A stretch of DNA of 64,000 bases from Mytilus californianus (lineage: Eukaryota; Mollusca; Bivalvia; Mytilida; Mytilidae). Both the position numbers and the translations under genes were made by a program. Each line of letters begins with the position of its first letter. Position 1 is the first letter of the stretch. The stretch spans positions 78,365,143 to 78,429,142 of the forward strand of contig NW_026262679.1 in NCBI RefSeq assembly GCF_021869535.1. The letters are read 5' to 3'. Below are positions 24,600-36,100 of the stretch, piece after piece. The notes beneath the pieces are model-generated. The model made no database searches and had not been told where the DNA came from. It was given only the letters and a program-made list of their open reading frames with translations.

Positions 24600-25610
24600 C
24601 ACATTTTGTATCACGAAAAAAGGAGATGGATGGTTAAAAAGAGATGAAATGAATATTCAACATATAGAGTGAGACTGGTTCCAAATGTTTGATTTTTCTA
24701 CCCTTTTACATGCGTATTCCTCGTTATTGACTAAAATACAGTATAAAAGGATTGGTTCAACTTTGTTTCATAATTATGACCGAGTAAGATACAAATGTCT
24801 TATTTTAGGAACGGGCAAATTATACCGTTTGTATAAAAAAATATTAAAACGAGAGGTTAGCACTATGAAACTACATGATGCGTGATTCATATTATCACAC
24901 ATTTGCAACGTTTTCTGGACATGGTTTTCGACTAAAAGTCTGCATTCCAATGGGATTCAACTAGGGCGTGTTTTTTTGTTATTCAGTAGTGAGCCAGAAG
25001 ATGTTCATTTCTGTTTTTTTTCTTTTTTTTTTTGCATTGGGAAGGTCTCCTGGCACTCTTCTACCTCTTCCTTTTAAATAGGTGGTTTAGACGGCAGAGG
25101 CACATAACAAACATGGCGTCGCTTTAGTCTAAATGACATTAATAAATTTATGAATACAACTATAATATAGTGTGAGCTTTGTGATAAACGTTTTTATGGT
25201 ATGGCAGCCTTAGTTAAGGACATCCATGTAGGGACGATAATTAAGCTGGATAAATATAAGAACTACACGGACAATAACAGTAAGGGGATGATTATTTGAT
25301 ATTCTGGGGAGGGGAGGGGCAGGACGATTTTTTGCGGATTTATTATTCCAGACCTTTTAATATGTCGCTGATCATGTCTATTTTTTCAGCTCTTACCAGG
25401 CCACTATATTCATATGTAAAATCCTCCTGTCCCCCCCCCCCCCCCCAAAAAAAAAATATCAAATGGTTTCCCCCTCATTTAACACAAGTTTAACATGTTT
25501 AAGTTGATTTATTGCTGGTGGCTTATTTTTAACGTCCAGTGACAAATATTTCATGCATGTTCAGGAAAACACGAGTTTAAAAGTCAGGTATATAATATTA
25601 AAAAGCCTTT
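24600..25610. other. Spacer with a poly-C/poly-A run
   Basis: A homopolymer C run of about 16-18 bases followed by A's lies near 25430-25456. No supported gene. Confidence 0.4.
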
Positions 25611-25611
25611 A

Positions 25612-25800
25612 AAGGAGATGTGGTACGATTGCCAATGAGGCAACTATCCACCGGAGTTCAAATGAATGGATGTAAGCAATTATAGGCAACTGTACAATGA
25701 CAAAAACCCATACCATATAGTCGGCTATAAAAGTCCCCGACATGAAAAATGATAAACAATTGAATTTATACGAGTTTACTAAATATACATGTTTATACCA
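25612..25800 (-). repeat. SINE-like family A, reverse
   Basis: 'gatgtggtacgattgccaat' starts the copy, followed by 'aggcaactgtacaatgac' and 'ataaaagtccccgacatg', the complement of the family A tail. Confidence 0.7.
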
Positions 25801-28164
25801 AGCCAAGTCAGTTTATATCTTGTTTCTCGCCTGACTATACAAAAGCCCATGCAGGAGAGCTTTGGCCATCATGTGTCGTCTTTGATAGATAAGGTTGACT
25901 TCTAAGCTGTCTATACAAAGTAATGGGACAATGGCATGAAGACATCACCAAATCACCATATGCAATACACAAAAAGACACCTAGAGCTCACAATATGGTC
26001 TTCGACTACCCATCAACAGGCAGTTAGCTCTGGTTGGCTCTAAACACAAATCCAAGGGTACAGCGAAATGTAAAAATATCCAATTAAAACTGGGTGACCT
26101 GGGAGGAAAACATTGGAACTTTCCTAAGAAATACAAATTTCAACCCCCTCAACATTTTTTAATAAGGAGATGTACCAATTAATAATATATCTATATATGG
26201 TGATGATGACGATGACGATGACAACAACAGCAATGTTTTCGAGGAGCCTGTTATAGAGGATTACAAGAATGGAGATGTGAGGATTTTATTATAGGAAACT
26301 CTTTTTTTTTCAGCAAGATTAATGGTTGTTTTCTTTTCCTTTCTTTCAGCACTAATTCTCTTTGTTTTCTTTTAGGTTCTTAACCCATTTTTCTTCTTTT
26401 GTAGACTTTTATCCAGGGATTTTTTTCTTTTTTTCCAGGTACTAATTTTCATTTATTTGTAGATTGGTTGCAGCAAAGTGTTTCGAACGCAGAAAAATTA
26501 TTTAAATTGAACAATATTGAGTTTTATTTTAAAAGTCGGACATACTTACATTTTGTCATCAAGCGTTCCTGATGACGATTAATCCAGAAAACCACTTTGT
26601 CAGCAGCCAATCTCAAATAAAGTAGTCCCTTTTTTTTTTTTAGATTGCATGTAAACTAGATATCATATGACTTGTACGAAACTGCAGGTACTCCGAGATA
26701 ATTGAACAAATGCAAAATATTTAATTTGTTTAATAAACATATATTCTCTTTTAAAGATCATGGTAAATGTTGGTAAAGAAACAGCTCCGACCTGAAAATG
26801 AAAACTTAAGAACATTCAATAAATTTAGTCAAATGATGAATAGTTTATTTATCATTTAAACAATGCATACAATTGCATGCATCCAGTTCAGATAGTCACT
26901 GCTGCAAAATCCAATTGATTATAGGACTTAAAGACTGCATTGGTCTTGGTCTTCATATTTAATAAGTTCTCAACATGGCCCTTTTTTTATTAGAAAAACA
27001 GCTCGTAAAATGTTTGAGTGTAAATAATACATTTTCCAAGAGAAAACAGCACTATAGCAATGTCTGACAAAGCAATTACTTAACTCTAAGATTTCAAATG
27101 GCTTTTTTTTATTTTCTCGGTCAAAATTTAGGTTTTTTGAAATTATAGATTTTTTTTCATGCAGGTATAGGCCTAACCAAAATCCATCTAGGATAAATAT
27201 AAATCAGCCAAATACAATGAATTTAGATTCATTTGAAAGCTAAGAGTTTAAGCTTTAATTTGATACCAAACATATGTAAGGAATCTTCAATTTTCCTTTC
27301 AATTTTTTCATAACTGCACAAATATTTGAAAAAATCTGCGATTTTCAAAATTGTCGAAACATTCCTATTTTTGACCATTTTTTAAAAATTTTATTGCATT
27401 GAATTCTATTAATATATGACAAAAAAGTGCTTTTACATGTAAAGTCACAGTAACAGTCACTAACTTCTGTAAAAAATTACTGTTAAATTAGAAATTTAAG
27501 ATTTTGTGTAAATTTCAGTGTTTTTTTGGTGTAAAATAGCTCAAAAAATTACGCCAAAATGCTGATTTTCTCATTCAATTTTTTTTTTTAGTTTACAGAG
27601 CTTATTTCATTTGTAAAACAACTAAATACCAATACAAAACAAGTAGTAGAAAAAATTTGGGATTTTTTTCCAGCATTTTCTGACCAAAAATGTTTTTACA
27701 AAGTTTGAGATATTGTAGTTTTCTTAATATTTATGTAACAAAGGACTTTAGTGGCTTAAATCAAAGCATAAAGGAGTCTTATTGCAAAAATGCAGATAGA
27801 TTGCTTGCAGTTCCTAACCCGTTTGTTATATTTGGCCTAAAAAATAGCCCAAAATGTGGCATTTTGCCTTCGCAAGAAAAACGGCCAAATTTTTGAAATC
27901 TAAATGGTCATAACTTTTGAACTGCTTGACCGATTCCAAAAATTTTGACACCAATGAATTTCTTTTTTTCTACTCTTTCATAATAATGTAATTTTATGCA
28001 TCTTCTCTTTACTTAATATTTTGACTGACCTCCCTACTTCTGTAACTCTACAAAAAACTTGTTTTCTCTTTTCGGGTAAAGACATTTAGCGTGCTATGTA
28101 CTTACAATTTATATGTATAACAAGTTATTACAACATCGTACTGTTGTACGTTTGTTTTTTCTAC
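25801..28164. other. Long AT-rich spacer, no gene supported
   Basis: It contains a short GATGACGATGACGATGA run near 26200-26222 and T-rich blocks. The segment 27100-27900 has repeat-like phrases ('tggcctaaaaaatagccc') that resemble part of the 1.3 kb segment at 15997-17295. No exon pair found. Confidence 0.35.
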
Positions 28165-28500
28165 ATTGGCTAGAGGTATAGGGGGAGGGTTGAGATCTCA
28201 AAAAACATGTTTAACCCCGCCGCATTTTTGCGCCTGTCCCAAGTCAGGAGCCTCTGGCCTTTGTTAGTCTTGTATCATTTTTAATTTTAGTTTCCTGTGT
28301 ATAATTTGGAGTTTAGTATGACGTCCATTATCACTGAACTAGTATACATATTTGTTTAGGGGCCAGCTGAAGGACGCCTCCGGGTGCGGGAGTTTCTCGC
28401 TGCATTGAAGACCCATTGGTGGCCTTCGAACGGCTGTTGTCTGCTCTATGGTCGGGTTGTTGTCTCTTTGACACATTCCCCATTTCCATTCTCAATTTTA
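28165..28500 (+). repeat. SINE-like family B, near full length
   Basis: Head 'ttgcgcctgtcccaagtcag' is shared with family A. The tail is different: 'actgaactagtatacatatt' through 'cattccccatttccattctc'. Head sharing with a swapped tail suggests modular exchange between families. Confidence 0.65.
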
Positions 28501-28917
28501 TAACAATCAGAAATATCTGGATCCATACCATTTGTTTATGATATATGAACAAAAACAAAAACATAAACAAATTAAATTTTATACCAAATGTTTACTGTTG
28601 ACGCTACTTAAAGGTGTCTTCTGTCACGTCCGCGTTTTGACAGGTAGTGCTTGTTTTTCCAATCATAATAAATCCGGTTAAAAAAATAATAATGTTTTGT
28701 TTTTGTGTTTTTATCATCGAGGGCATTTGAAAATTTCGAAATCTGTAGCTGTTAGTAAACATAGAAGCAGCACCCTATCAAAAAGATATGGAAAGGGTAT
28801 AAGGGTATATTTATAAAAAAAAAAACTTGTCAGAACTAAGTCCCCTAAAAATGGTAACAATAATTATATTTAATTAAAAAAATAGCTTTTGCAAATGTTA
28901 TTATTAATATGAGAAAG

Positions 28918-29012
28918 ATGTGGTACGATAGCCAATGGGACAATAGCCGAACATAATCCCTTGATAGTAGTGCCTTAAACAATGAGCAAAACCAATATAA
29001 TACTTTAAAGAA
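28918..29012 (-). repeat. SINE-like family A fragment, reverse
   Basis: 'gatgtggtacgatagccaat' and 'acaatgagcaaaaccaat' place it as the 3' end of family A on the minus strand. Confidence 0.6.
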
Positions 29013-29174
29013 ACCCATAGTTTAATTTATTTAGTTTAAACATATCTTATCTGCAAAAGTAACAAAAGGGATTGGACACAACATTAGTGTCATCCTCTCA
29101 TTATATAAATATAAACACAGAAAAAATATTTGATAATGTCAATAACCTAAAAGGAATACATGTTATACAAAAAA

Positions 29175-29640
29175 TTCGTAAGGGGGTTCCGCGGAACCCT
29201 GTGTCTCGCCTGCGATGCTGCTGTCAGTGTAAAAGTGTAATGTAAATAATAGGCAAAAATGAAGTCATTTAAGGGCAAAAACTCCAATACGAGCTCGTCT
29301 GACAGTTTTGACGTAAATAGATGGTAGGGAGATTCCAACATTTTGAAAATTCCTGCCCCTGTCAGATTTTCTCTATCTATAGCAGTTTTCAAGATAATAG
29401 ACAAAACTTGCATTTTACCCCGTAAGTTCTAATTTTAGCCGTGTCGGCCATGTTGGTTGGAAAAAAGGGGGGTGGTCATCGCACACAATTTCTAAATCTT
29501 GATACCCCAATGGTGATTGTGGCCAATTTTGATTAAATCTAGCCCAATAGTTTCAGAGGAGAAGATTGTAAAAGTTAACGGACGACCATAACGGACAACT
29601 GACGCCAATTGATGGGGAAAGCTCACACTGGCCCTTTGTT
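29175..29640 (+). mobile_element. Short single-unit tandem-core element
   Basis: Left end 'gggttccgcggaaccctgtg' is a dyad. The body has 'aagggcaaaaactcc', 'tttcagaggagaagattg' and 'gacgccaattgatggggaa', then 'gctcacactggccctttg' like the right end at 3887-3917. It looks like a copy reduced to about one core unit. Confidence 0.5.
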
Positions 29641-30319
29641 CTTAAATTGTACTTTGAAAATAATTTCTGAAACTAGCTGTATTTTTATAGTTGGGCAATC
29701 TGTTCCCTTAGATAAAAAGCTGGTGCTTACAAAAATAACTAGATATGATTCTTAGACTGTCAAAATGTAGTCAAACTTAGAATTCAACTGCCAGACTTGA
29801 ATGTACAGTGCATGTTGGATCCAAGGACCAAACACTCACGAAAATCATTTTACTACCAAATTGTGATGCAACAGATGAATGTCGTAATACATTCACAAAT
29901 ACTTTTGTTATATAAACACACATATTAGACAAAAGAAGAAGCAAACATTTCTCGTTATAATGTCCTGACCTCAACTGATATTGTGTTCAATATATTCAAT
30001 ATTTGACAGTAGTACTTCATTGAAGTCTGAATCATGTACTACATCAATTGTTTCCGCCTTATTAGAATTGTCCACCAATTCATTTGTTTTCTTTAAGGTA
30101 AAGTTTCCAAATAAGCTTCTGATCTAATTTGATGACCACTCTTTAAGTGGAAACATTTTATATGGAGTTATTTTTTAAGGCGATCGCAAATGCCTTCATA
30201 ACGAGTTTTTTTTTTCCAAGTTTTTTTTCTCCTTGCTCAAAAAAGCATATAGTTAAGCCTTCCAGTTGATATTTTATAGTGTGTTTTTCTATGTTGTGAT
30301 GTTATACTATTGTTTCAGA
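29641..30319. other. Spacer, nothing recognised
   Basis: AT-rich; no supported gene or repeat boundary. Confidence 0.3.
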
Positions 30320-30657
30320 AAAGGGAGAAGGTTTGGTACCATTAAAACGTTTAATCCCGCTGCAAATGTTTGCACCTGTCCTAAGTCAGGAATTTGATTA
30401 CAGTAGTTGTCGTCTGTTTATGTAGTTCATACGTGTTTCTCGTTTCTCGTTTTTATATAGATTAGACCGTTGGTTTTTCCGTTTGAATGGTTTTACACTA
30501 GTATTTTTTGGGGCCCTTTATAGCTTGCTATTCGGTGTGAGCCAATTCTCCGTGTTGAAGGCCGTACCTTGACCTATAATGGTTTACTTTTATAAATTGT
30601 AACTTGGATTGAGAGTTGTCTCATTGGCACTCATACCACATCTTCCTATATCTATTT
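30320..30657 (+). repeat. SINE-like family A, full length
   Basis: It runs from 'gaaaagggagaaggtttgg' through the shared head ('cacctgtcctaagtcagg') to 'ggcactcataccacatcttc'. It belongs to the subfamily with 'cactcat' instead of 'caatcat', like the copy at 63110. Confidence 0.7.
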
Positions 30658-31094
30658 ACTGCAGGGTTTGTTGCTCGTGCTGTGTGGATGCAGTAGAATG
30701 TGTCCCCGTGCTTGTGGTGTATGCCCTTATATTTTTCAATTATGGGTTGTTTGCCTGTGAGAGAGCTTTCACATGTTTATTTTATCTTTGTATTAAATCT
30801 TAATTGTTTATATATTACGGCTTTTGGATGTATAAATACTCATCCACGCCTGCTATTTTTATTATTGCCCCCTGCTATGGTTTTACTAAGATTTCTTACA
30901 ATCTCTGTTTTTGCCCCGTGTTTGTTATATATGTCAGTTTTGTAATACTTTAGTCTTTACGTCGGGCCTTTTACAACAGTTTTTGTAAGAGTTATTTTAC
31001 TGCTTTGCCTATTATTTCCTATTCCGTAAGTGTGACCCTCATTCAATGTTGCAACCTCCTGTCTTTTTTATTGTTCCTATACCCCTATTTAATA

Positions 31095-31862
31095 ATCATG
31101 ATTTTACGGAATGGAAAGATAATTATTAACAACACAACTTCTAGATTATCCACGTGCTTAAATAAACGTATTTGTAATGCCAATACAGACAGATTGTTTA
31201 ACAAAAATGCACGTGGATATCCACAAATTTTCCCGTGCAATGCCAAAAAATGACTAACTTGTTTTAGATTAACTTCTCAAAATACTGTAAGGTCAACAGT
31301 GAACGGGGGAACTTTTTCGCTCTCCTTTTCCTGTGATATTACCTGAAAAACTCAAAACCTGATATATGTGGTAACTTGAACCCAACCTAAGTGTGGTATT
31401 CAATATGTGGGACAGACGGGACGACAGTATTACAAAAGAAATCAAGAACACCTTTACCGCTTTCGTAAACCCCAAAAATTAAAAAGTTTGGTATATCAAC
31501 ATTTAGATAAGCATAATCACAATCTTAAATTTATAAAATTCCAACCCCTCGTAACCGTTCAGAAACAACCAGGAGAATCACACAAGCAATCAGTGAAAAA
31601 TCACGTGAAGTTCGCGAATTATTTTGGATAAAAAGACTTCAAACAGCTTATCCTCTCGGTCTCAATGACAAAATATTAGGACAGGGGAACATATCTAAAA
31701 CTTCTATCGATGTCATTAATATTGTTGATAAACGACATAGAAATAATAGGTCTCATGGTAAACGCAAAAACCGTAATCAACGTATTAAAAATCGTATAAA
31801 TTATACACTTGCTGATCTGTTATCTATAATAAAAAATAATGGCAGACATCAAGTATTATGCA
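31095..31862 (+). pseudogene. Decayed Penelope-like retroelement, GIY-YIG endonuclease region
   Basis: Two overlapping frames give the C-terminal part of a Penelope-like protein. Frame 1 has a Cys-rich lead-in, then CGIQYVGQTGRQYYKR and an EH pair, which is the GIY-YIG core (YVG, conserved Arg). Near 31550 the frame shifts, and the second frame continues RREVxx-type sequence with ELFWIKRLQTAYPLGLN, the typical end of this domain, followed by a basic tail to about 31862. In-frame TGA codons at 31251, 31344 and 31377 plus the shift make it non-functional. No reverse transcriptase domain is visible upstream, so the copy is 5'-truncated. Family level is confident; the subfamily is not. Confidence 0.8.
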
Positions 31863-32600
31863 AACTGGGTCAGATACCAATAAGTAAATTATATGCTATT
31901 TTTCTGGAGTGTGATAAAATTTCTTTTTTAGCCCGTTTTATGAATACACCCGTATTATTACAGCCTTTTGTCATCACAGGCTGTTTCCTAGGGTGTTCAT
32001 GTTCCAAAACGTTGGAACCAATCAGATTATTATTTACTTTGTAAGCGTTGGTTTGATTCGATGGGGGTGTGTCTTTTAAATGTATGACGAGTAGCCTCTG
32101 TATGAAGCATAGATCTCCTATGTGAAGGCATGGAAAGTGTATTATGGCGACTCGTTGGCGGTAACAACAAAACATATTTTGTAGGTTTATAGGTTAATGC
32201 ATGTAATGCAACCTAACTTTCTGGTATTGTTTATACTTCTATTTACACATTCATATAAAACAGACTCTTTTCTCATCAAATAAGACTTGAAATTAAGGGG
32301 AAGTATCGGTGGATCCAGCTCCTGGCGTCCTGCTCGAAAATCGTCCAATTATTTTGGTGGCTACCGATAGAATATTCTTGTCATTATCTGTTTCACTAAA
32401 TAATATCTTAGAGATTAGGTGACTGACATGTTGTCATTATACTCCTTCAAATACGGAACTAAATTCAATGAAATATAATTTATGGGGGAGGAGTGACCGT
32501 ATGCACACAGAGTCACCGCATGATATTTAATTTTGCTGATTGTGGGCATTATCCGGTCAGAAGAACACGTATCACATATTGGACAAGGGGTTGTCACAAT
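31863..32600. other. Spacer after the Penelope-like remnant
   Basis: No further coding similarity recognised. It might include the element's 3' UTR. Confidence 0.3.
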
Positions 32601-32775
32601 AATACACCTTATCGCTATTTGTCCGCCATTACTTGACATCACACAGGTTCCTGCACAATTTTGACGTCATAATACAAAATATCTGACGCCACAATGGAAA
32701 AGTGATTGTTGTATGTCTTATTAGTTCAAGCGGGACAGATTCTCAGGTCAGCCGAGAATAGCGATAAGGTGTATT
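32601..32775. mobile_element. 175 bp MITE with perfect 19 bp terminal inverted repeats
   Basis: AATACACCTTATCGCTATT at the left and its exact complement at 32757-32775. TA dinucleotides near both ends would allow a TA target site. It lies about 360 bp upstream of the probable start codon of the + strand gene. Confidence 0.85.
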
Positions 32776-33138
32776 AGAACGTCTTGAACTGGTATACAGA
32801 TTCATCAAGAATAGCGCTAAAGCCAAAACTTTATAAATAACTTTCCTTTATTATTATTTGAGGGTCATAATGAAGGGTACCTTCATGACGAATAACATTA
32901 ATCAAAATTCTTGCCATATGTAAAGGTATATTTCCGGTGAACTATCTTTTCAACCATGTGACAAAAACGAGACCATTTTCACTTACTTCCATATGTTGAA
33001 CTTTTTGAACTGTGGTAGGTAGATTTATACGAGCGTTCAAGAACTATATGACATTTAAATAAGATAAAGACCATTTTAATCTGAAGTAAGGAACAGGCGC
33101 TTGTGGCTATATTTCTTTTAATATTCTGATTTGCAACA

Positions 33139-33198
33139 ATGGAAAAAAATTACGATCAAGGCCAAGGAGCAGATACAGATGAATTTTATGTTAATCAT
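33139..33198 (+). CDS. Candidate first coding exon
   Basis: 20 codons from ATG to a GTAATA donor, phase 0, so it would join 36547 without a shift. Context and acidic, Gly/Gln-rich composition support it, but a 3.3 kb first intron makes this the least certain exon of the gene. Confidence 0.45.
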
Positions 33199-36100
33199 GT
33201 AATAAATGTTAACACACAGCTGTGGCATTTCACATATCAATAAAAATACTTTTCTCAAAAATTGTAAAGGTCAAACAAATTTAGAAATAACATCATTTTA
33301 ATATAACTACCACTATAACCTGTTACCAGTAAAAAACTTTCAAAATCCACTCTTACCATAAAGGAATTGGACTGCTATGGCCATCTTGTATTTTACTCAC
33401 AGTTGTTACACATGTGACATGAGAATATGGATAACAGTTCTAAATGGTGAAGTTGAAATCATCCCTTCGAATATTTTACAAATACCATCACAAGTTGGTT
33501 GACCGTTATGAAATAATCGTTTCACAGATGATATCGATTATTTTCATTATGTCGTAATTACAATCCCCTTCTGTTTTCACGAATGTGACCTACAGAATTA
33601 GACTATTTACCGGATTTGTAATAACATGAGTAACACGATGGGTGCCATGGACTGTCATTAACATGCCATGGTCTCTTTTATGCAAATTACACATGAGACC
33701 ATGGATCTATATCTCTGTTAGAAACATATGAAGGGCCATTTTTACCACAATGAAACATAGGACAATAGACCAATTAGACTGTTAGTAGCATGCCATGGTC
33801 TCTTTTCTGCATATTACACATGAGACCATGGATATATATATATCCGTTTATAACACATCATGGACTTTTAAATCACATAGAAACATGGCCCATAGACTGT
33901 CAGGAACATGTCATGGTCTCATTTATGCATATTACACATGAGACAATGGACCTACAGTCGAACCTTGTTGTGTCCAACTCGGTAGTGTCGAAAACTCGCA
34001 TGAGTCGAAGTAATTTCTTGGTCCCGGTAAAATTCCCGTTTGATCAATGCATAATTACCTCTGATGGGTCGAACTCCGTTGATTCGAATACTCGGTTAAG
34101 TCGAGTAAATTTTATAGTCCTGTGACTGTCGATGTAAAATTATTGTAAATTGACCCCTATGACTCGAAGTTCGAAAGTAAGAATTTTCAAAAGATGCAGA
34201 CCTAATGATAAAAATTCAAATCGGATGTATTTCTTATGTAATCTAATCATTTTCAAAAGAGATTAAAGCTGAGTAAACATACTTGTTTGTATAACAGTTA
34301 AAATGACATGTATATGGTGACCGGTAATTAACACCTTTGTTGATCGTTCAAGCGGAATGTTAGTGTGTTGAACATTTTTCACATCAGATTAAAACGAAAC
34401 GAATTTAAATGACCCAAGCCGAGATTAAATGAATCGTTAGATTTAAAACTCATTAATTACAATAAATAAAAGGATTAGGGCAATTATGATAAATTCATGA
34501 TCATTTAATGTAAAGCAGAGGACCTCTGGCTCATCAGAGACCGTTCAGAACTTAATTCGCTCCGCGAGTGATTTCATAATTTATAGTGACTGACCTTTGT
34601 AAATATTTGTGTAGACTATTGATTTTATTTGTGCATGTACAATGTACTTGTGTGTTTAATTATTATGAAGTAAAGTGTCATATCGAAAAAAGGCACACTG
34701 TTCATTGTATCTAGTTTACACAAATCTCATACCGTATTTCATGCATTCCAAATTTATGACTACACACTCGACCTCAGATGAGTCGAACCTCGGATGTGTT
34801 GAAGACTTTGGTCCGGTCCCTTCGACTTCGACACAACGAGGTTTGACTGTATATATCTGTTATTATTATTAACACATCATGGACTCTTATAAAGCTATGC
34901 AACAGAAGACCATGGACCAATTAGACACTCAGTAACATGTCATGGTCTCACTTACACATATTAAGCATGAGACCATGGACCTATAGTATACATATATTAT
35001 TAATACATCATGGACTCATATAACAATAGCACATAAAACCATTGACCAATTAAACTATCATGCCACTGTCTCTTTTAAACACATTACACATGAGACCATG
35101 GACCTATACATATGTTATTAATACATCATGGACTCTTATATAAAACCATGGACCAATTAGACTGTATTATGCCAAGGTCTCTTCTTTACACATTACTAAT
35201 GAGACCATCAACCATCAACACACAAAGAAACTTAAGACCATGGACCAATTAGACCGTAACATGCCATGGTCTCTATTATACACATTACACATGCCACCAT
35301 GGACCTATACATATGTTATCAACACATCATAGACTCTTATACCACAATAAAACAGAAGACCATGGACCAAATAGACTGTAAATAACATGCAATGGTCTCA
35401 TTTATGCATATTACACATTAGACCATAGACCTATACATATGTTATTAACGCATCATGGACTCTTATACCACAATGATACATTAGACCATGGTCCAATGGG
35501 ACGGTAACATGATGTGTCCTTCTTCTGTATATTTCACATGAGACCATGAACCTATATATCTGTTATAAGCATATCATGGTCTCTTTTATATATTCATATA
35601 AACAATTCTAAATTGAAACAACGTTCAAACCTATCATTGCGTTGGATAAAAACCGCAATTTTTATACGTGTGCATGCAAAACAAATTTCTTGTTAGAGGG
35701 GTCTAAATACAGCACAAACAACATTTTCCAAAAGACCAAAAAAGTGAAAAAGTATATTTTAACAAAACGCATTTGAAATTGACTAGCAGGTCGAACAACT
35801 GATGTTCTTAAACCCTGCTGACTGCCATTGGCGATTGCCAAATAAACGGATCACCAGATGTAAAATATATATATATTTAACATGCTTTATATGTTATAAT
35901 ACCATTTTACTTTTATTCCAGTCTGAAAATAATTATACAAGCTGCATCATTTTTCTAATTCTCTAAAGATTTCAAAGATGTCAATTTTCCAAGCATGGAA
36001 AAGTGTGGAAAAGAAGACTATAATGTTTTGTGTATTTAGTTCTTTAAGATTCTATTTTGACTTAAATTTAGTAACTTTACATAGTCGGTCAAGCCTAATT

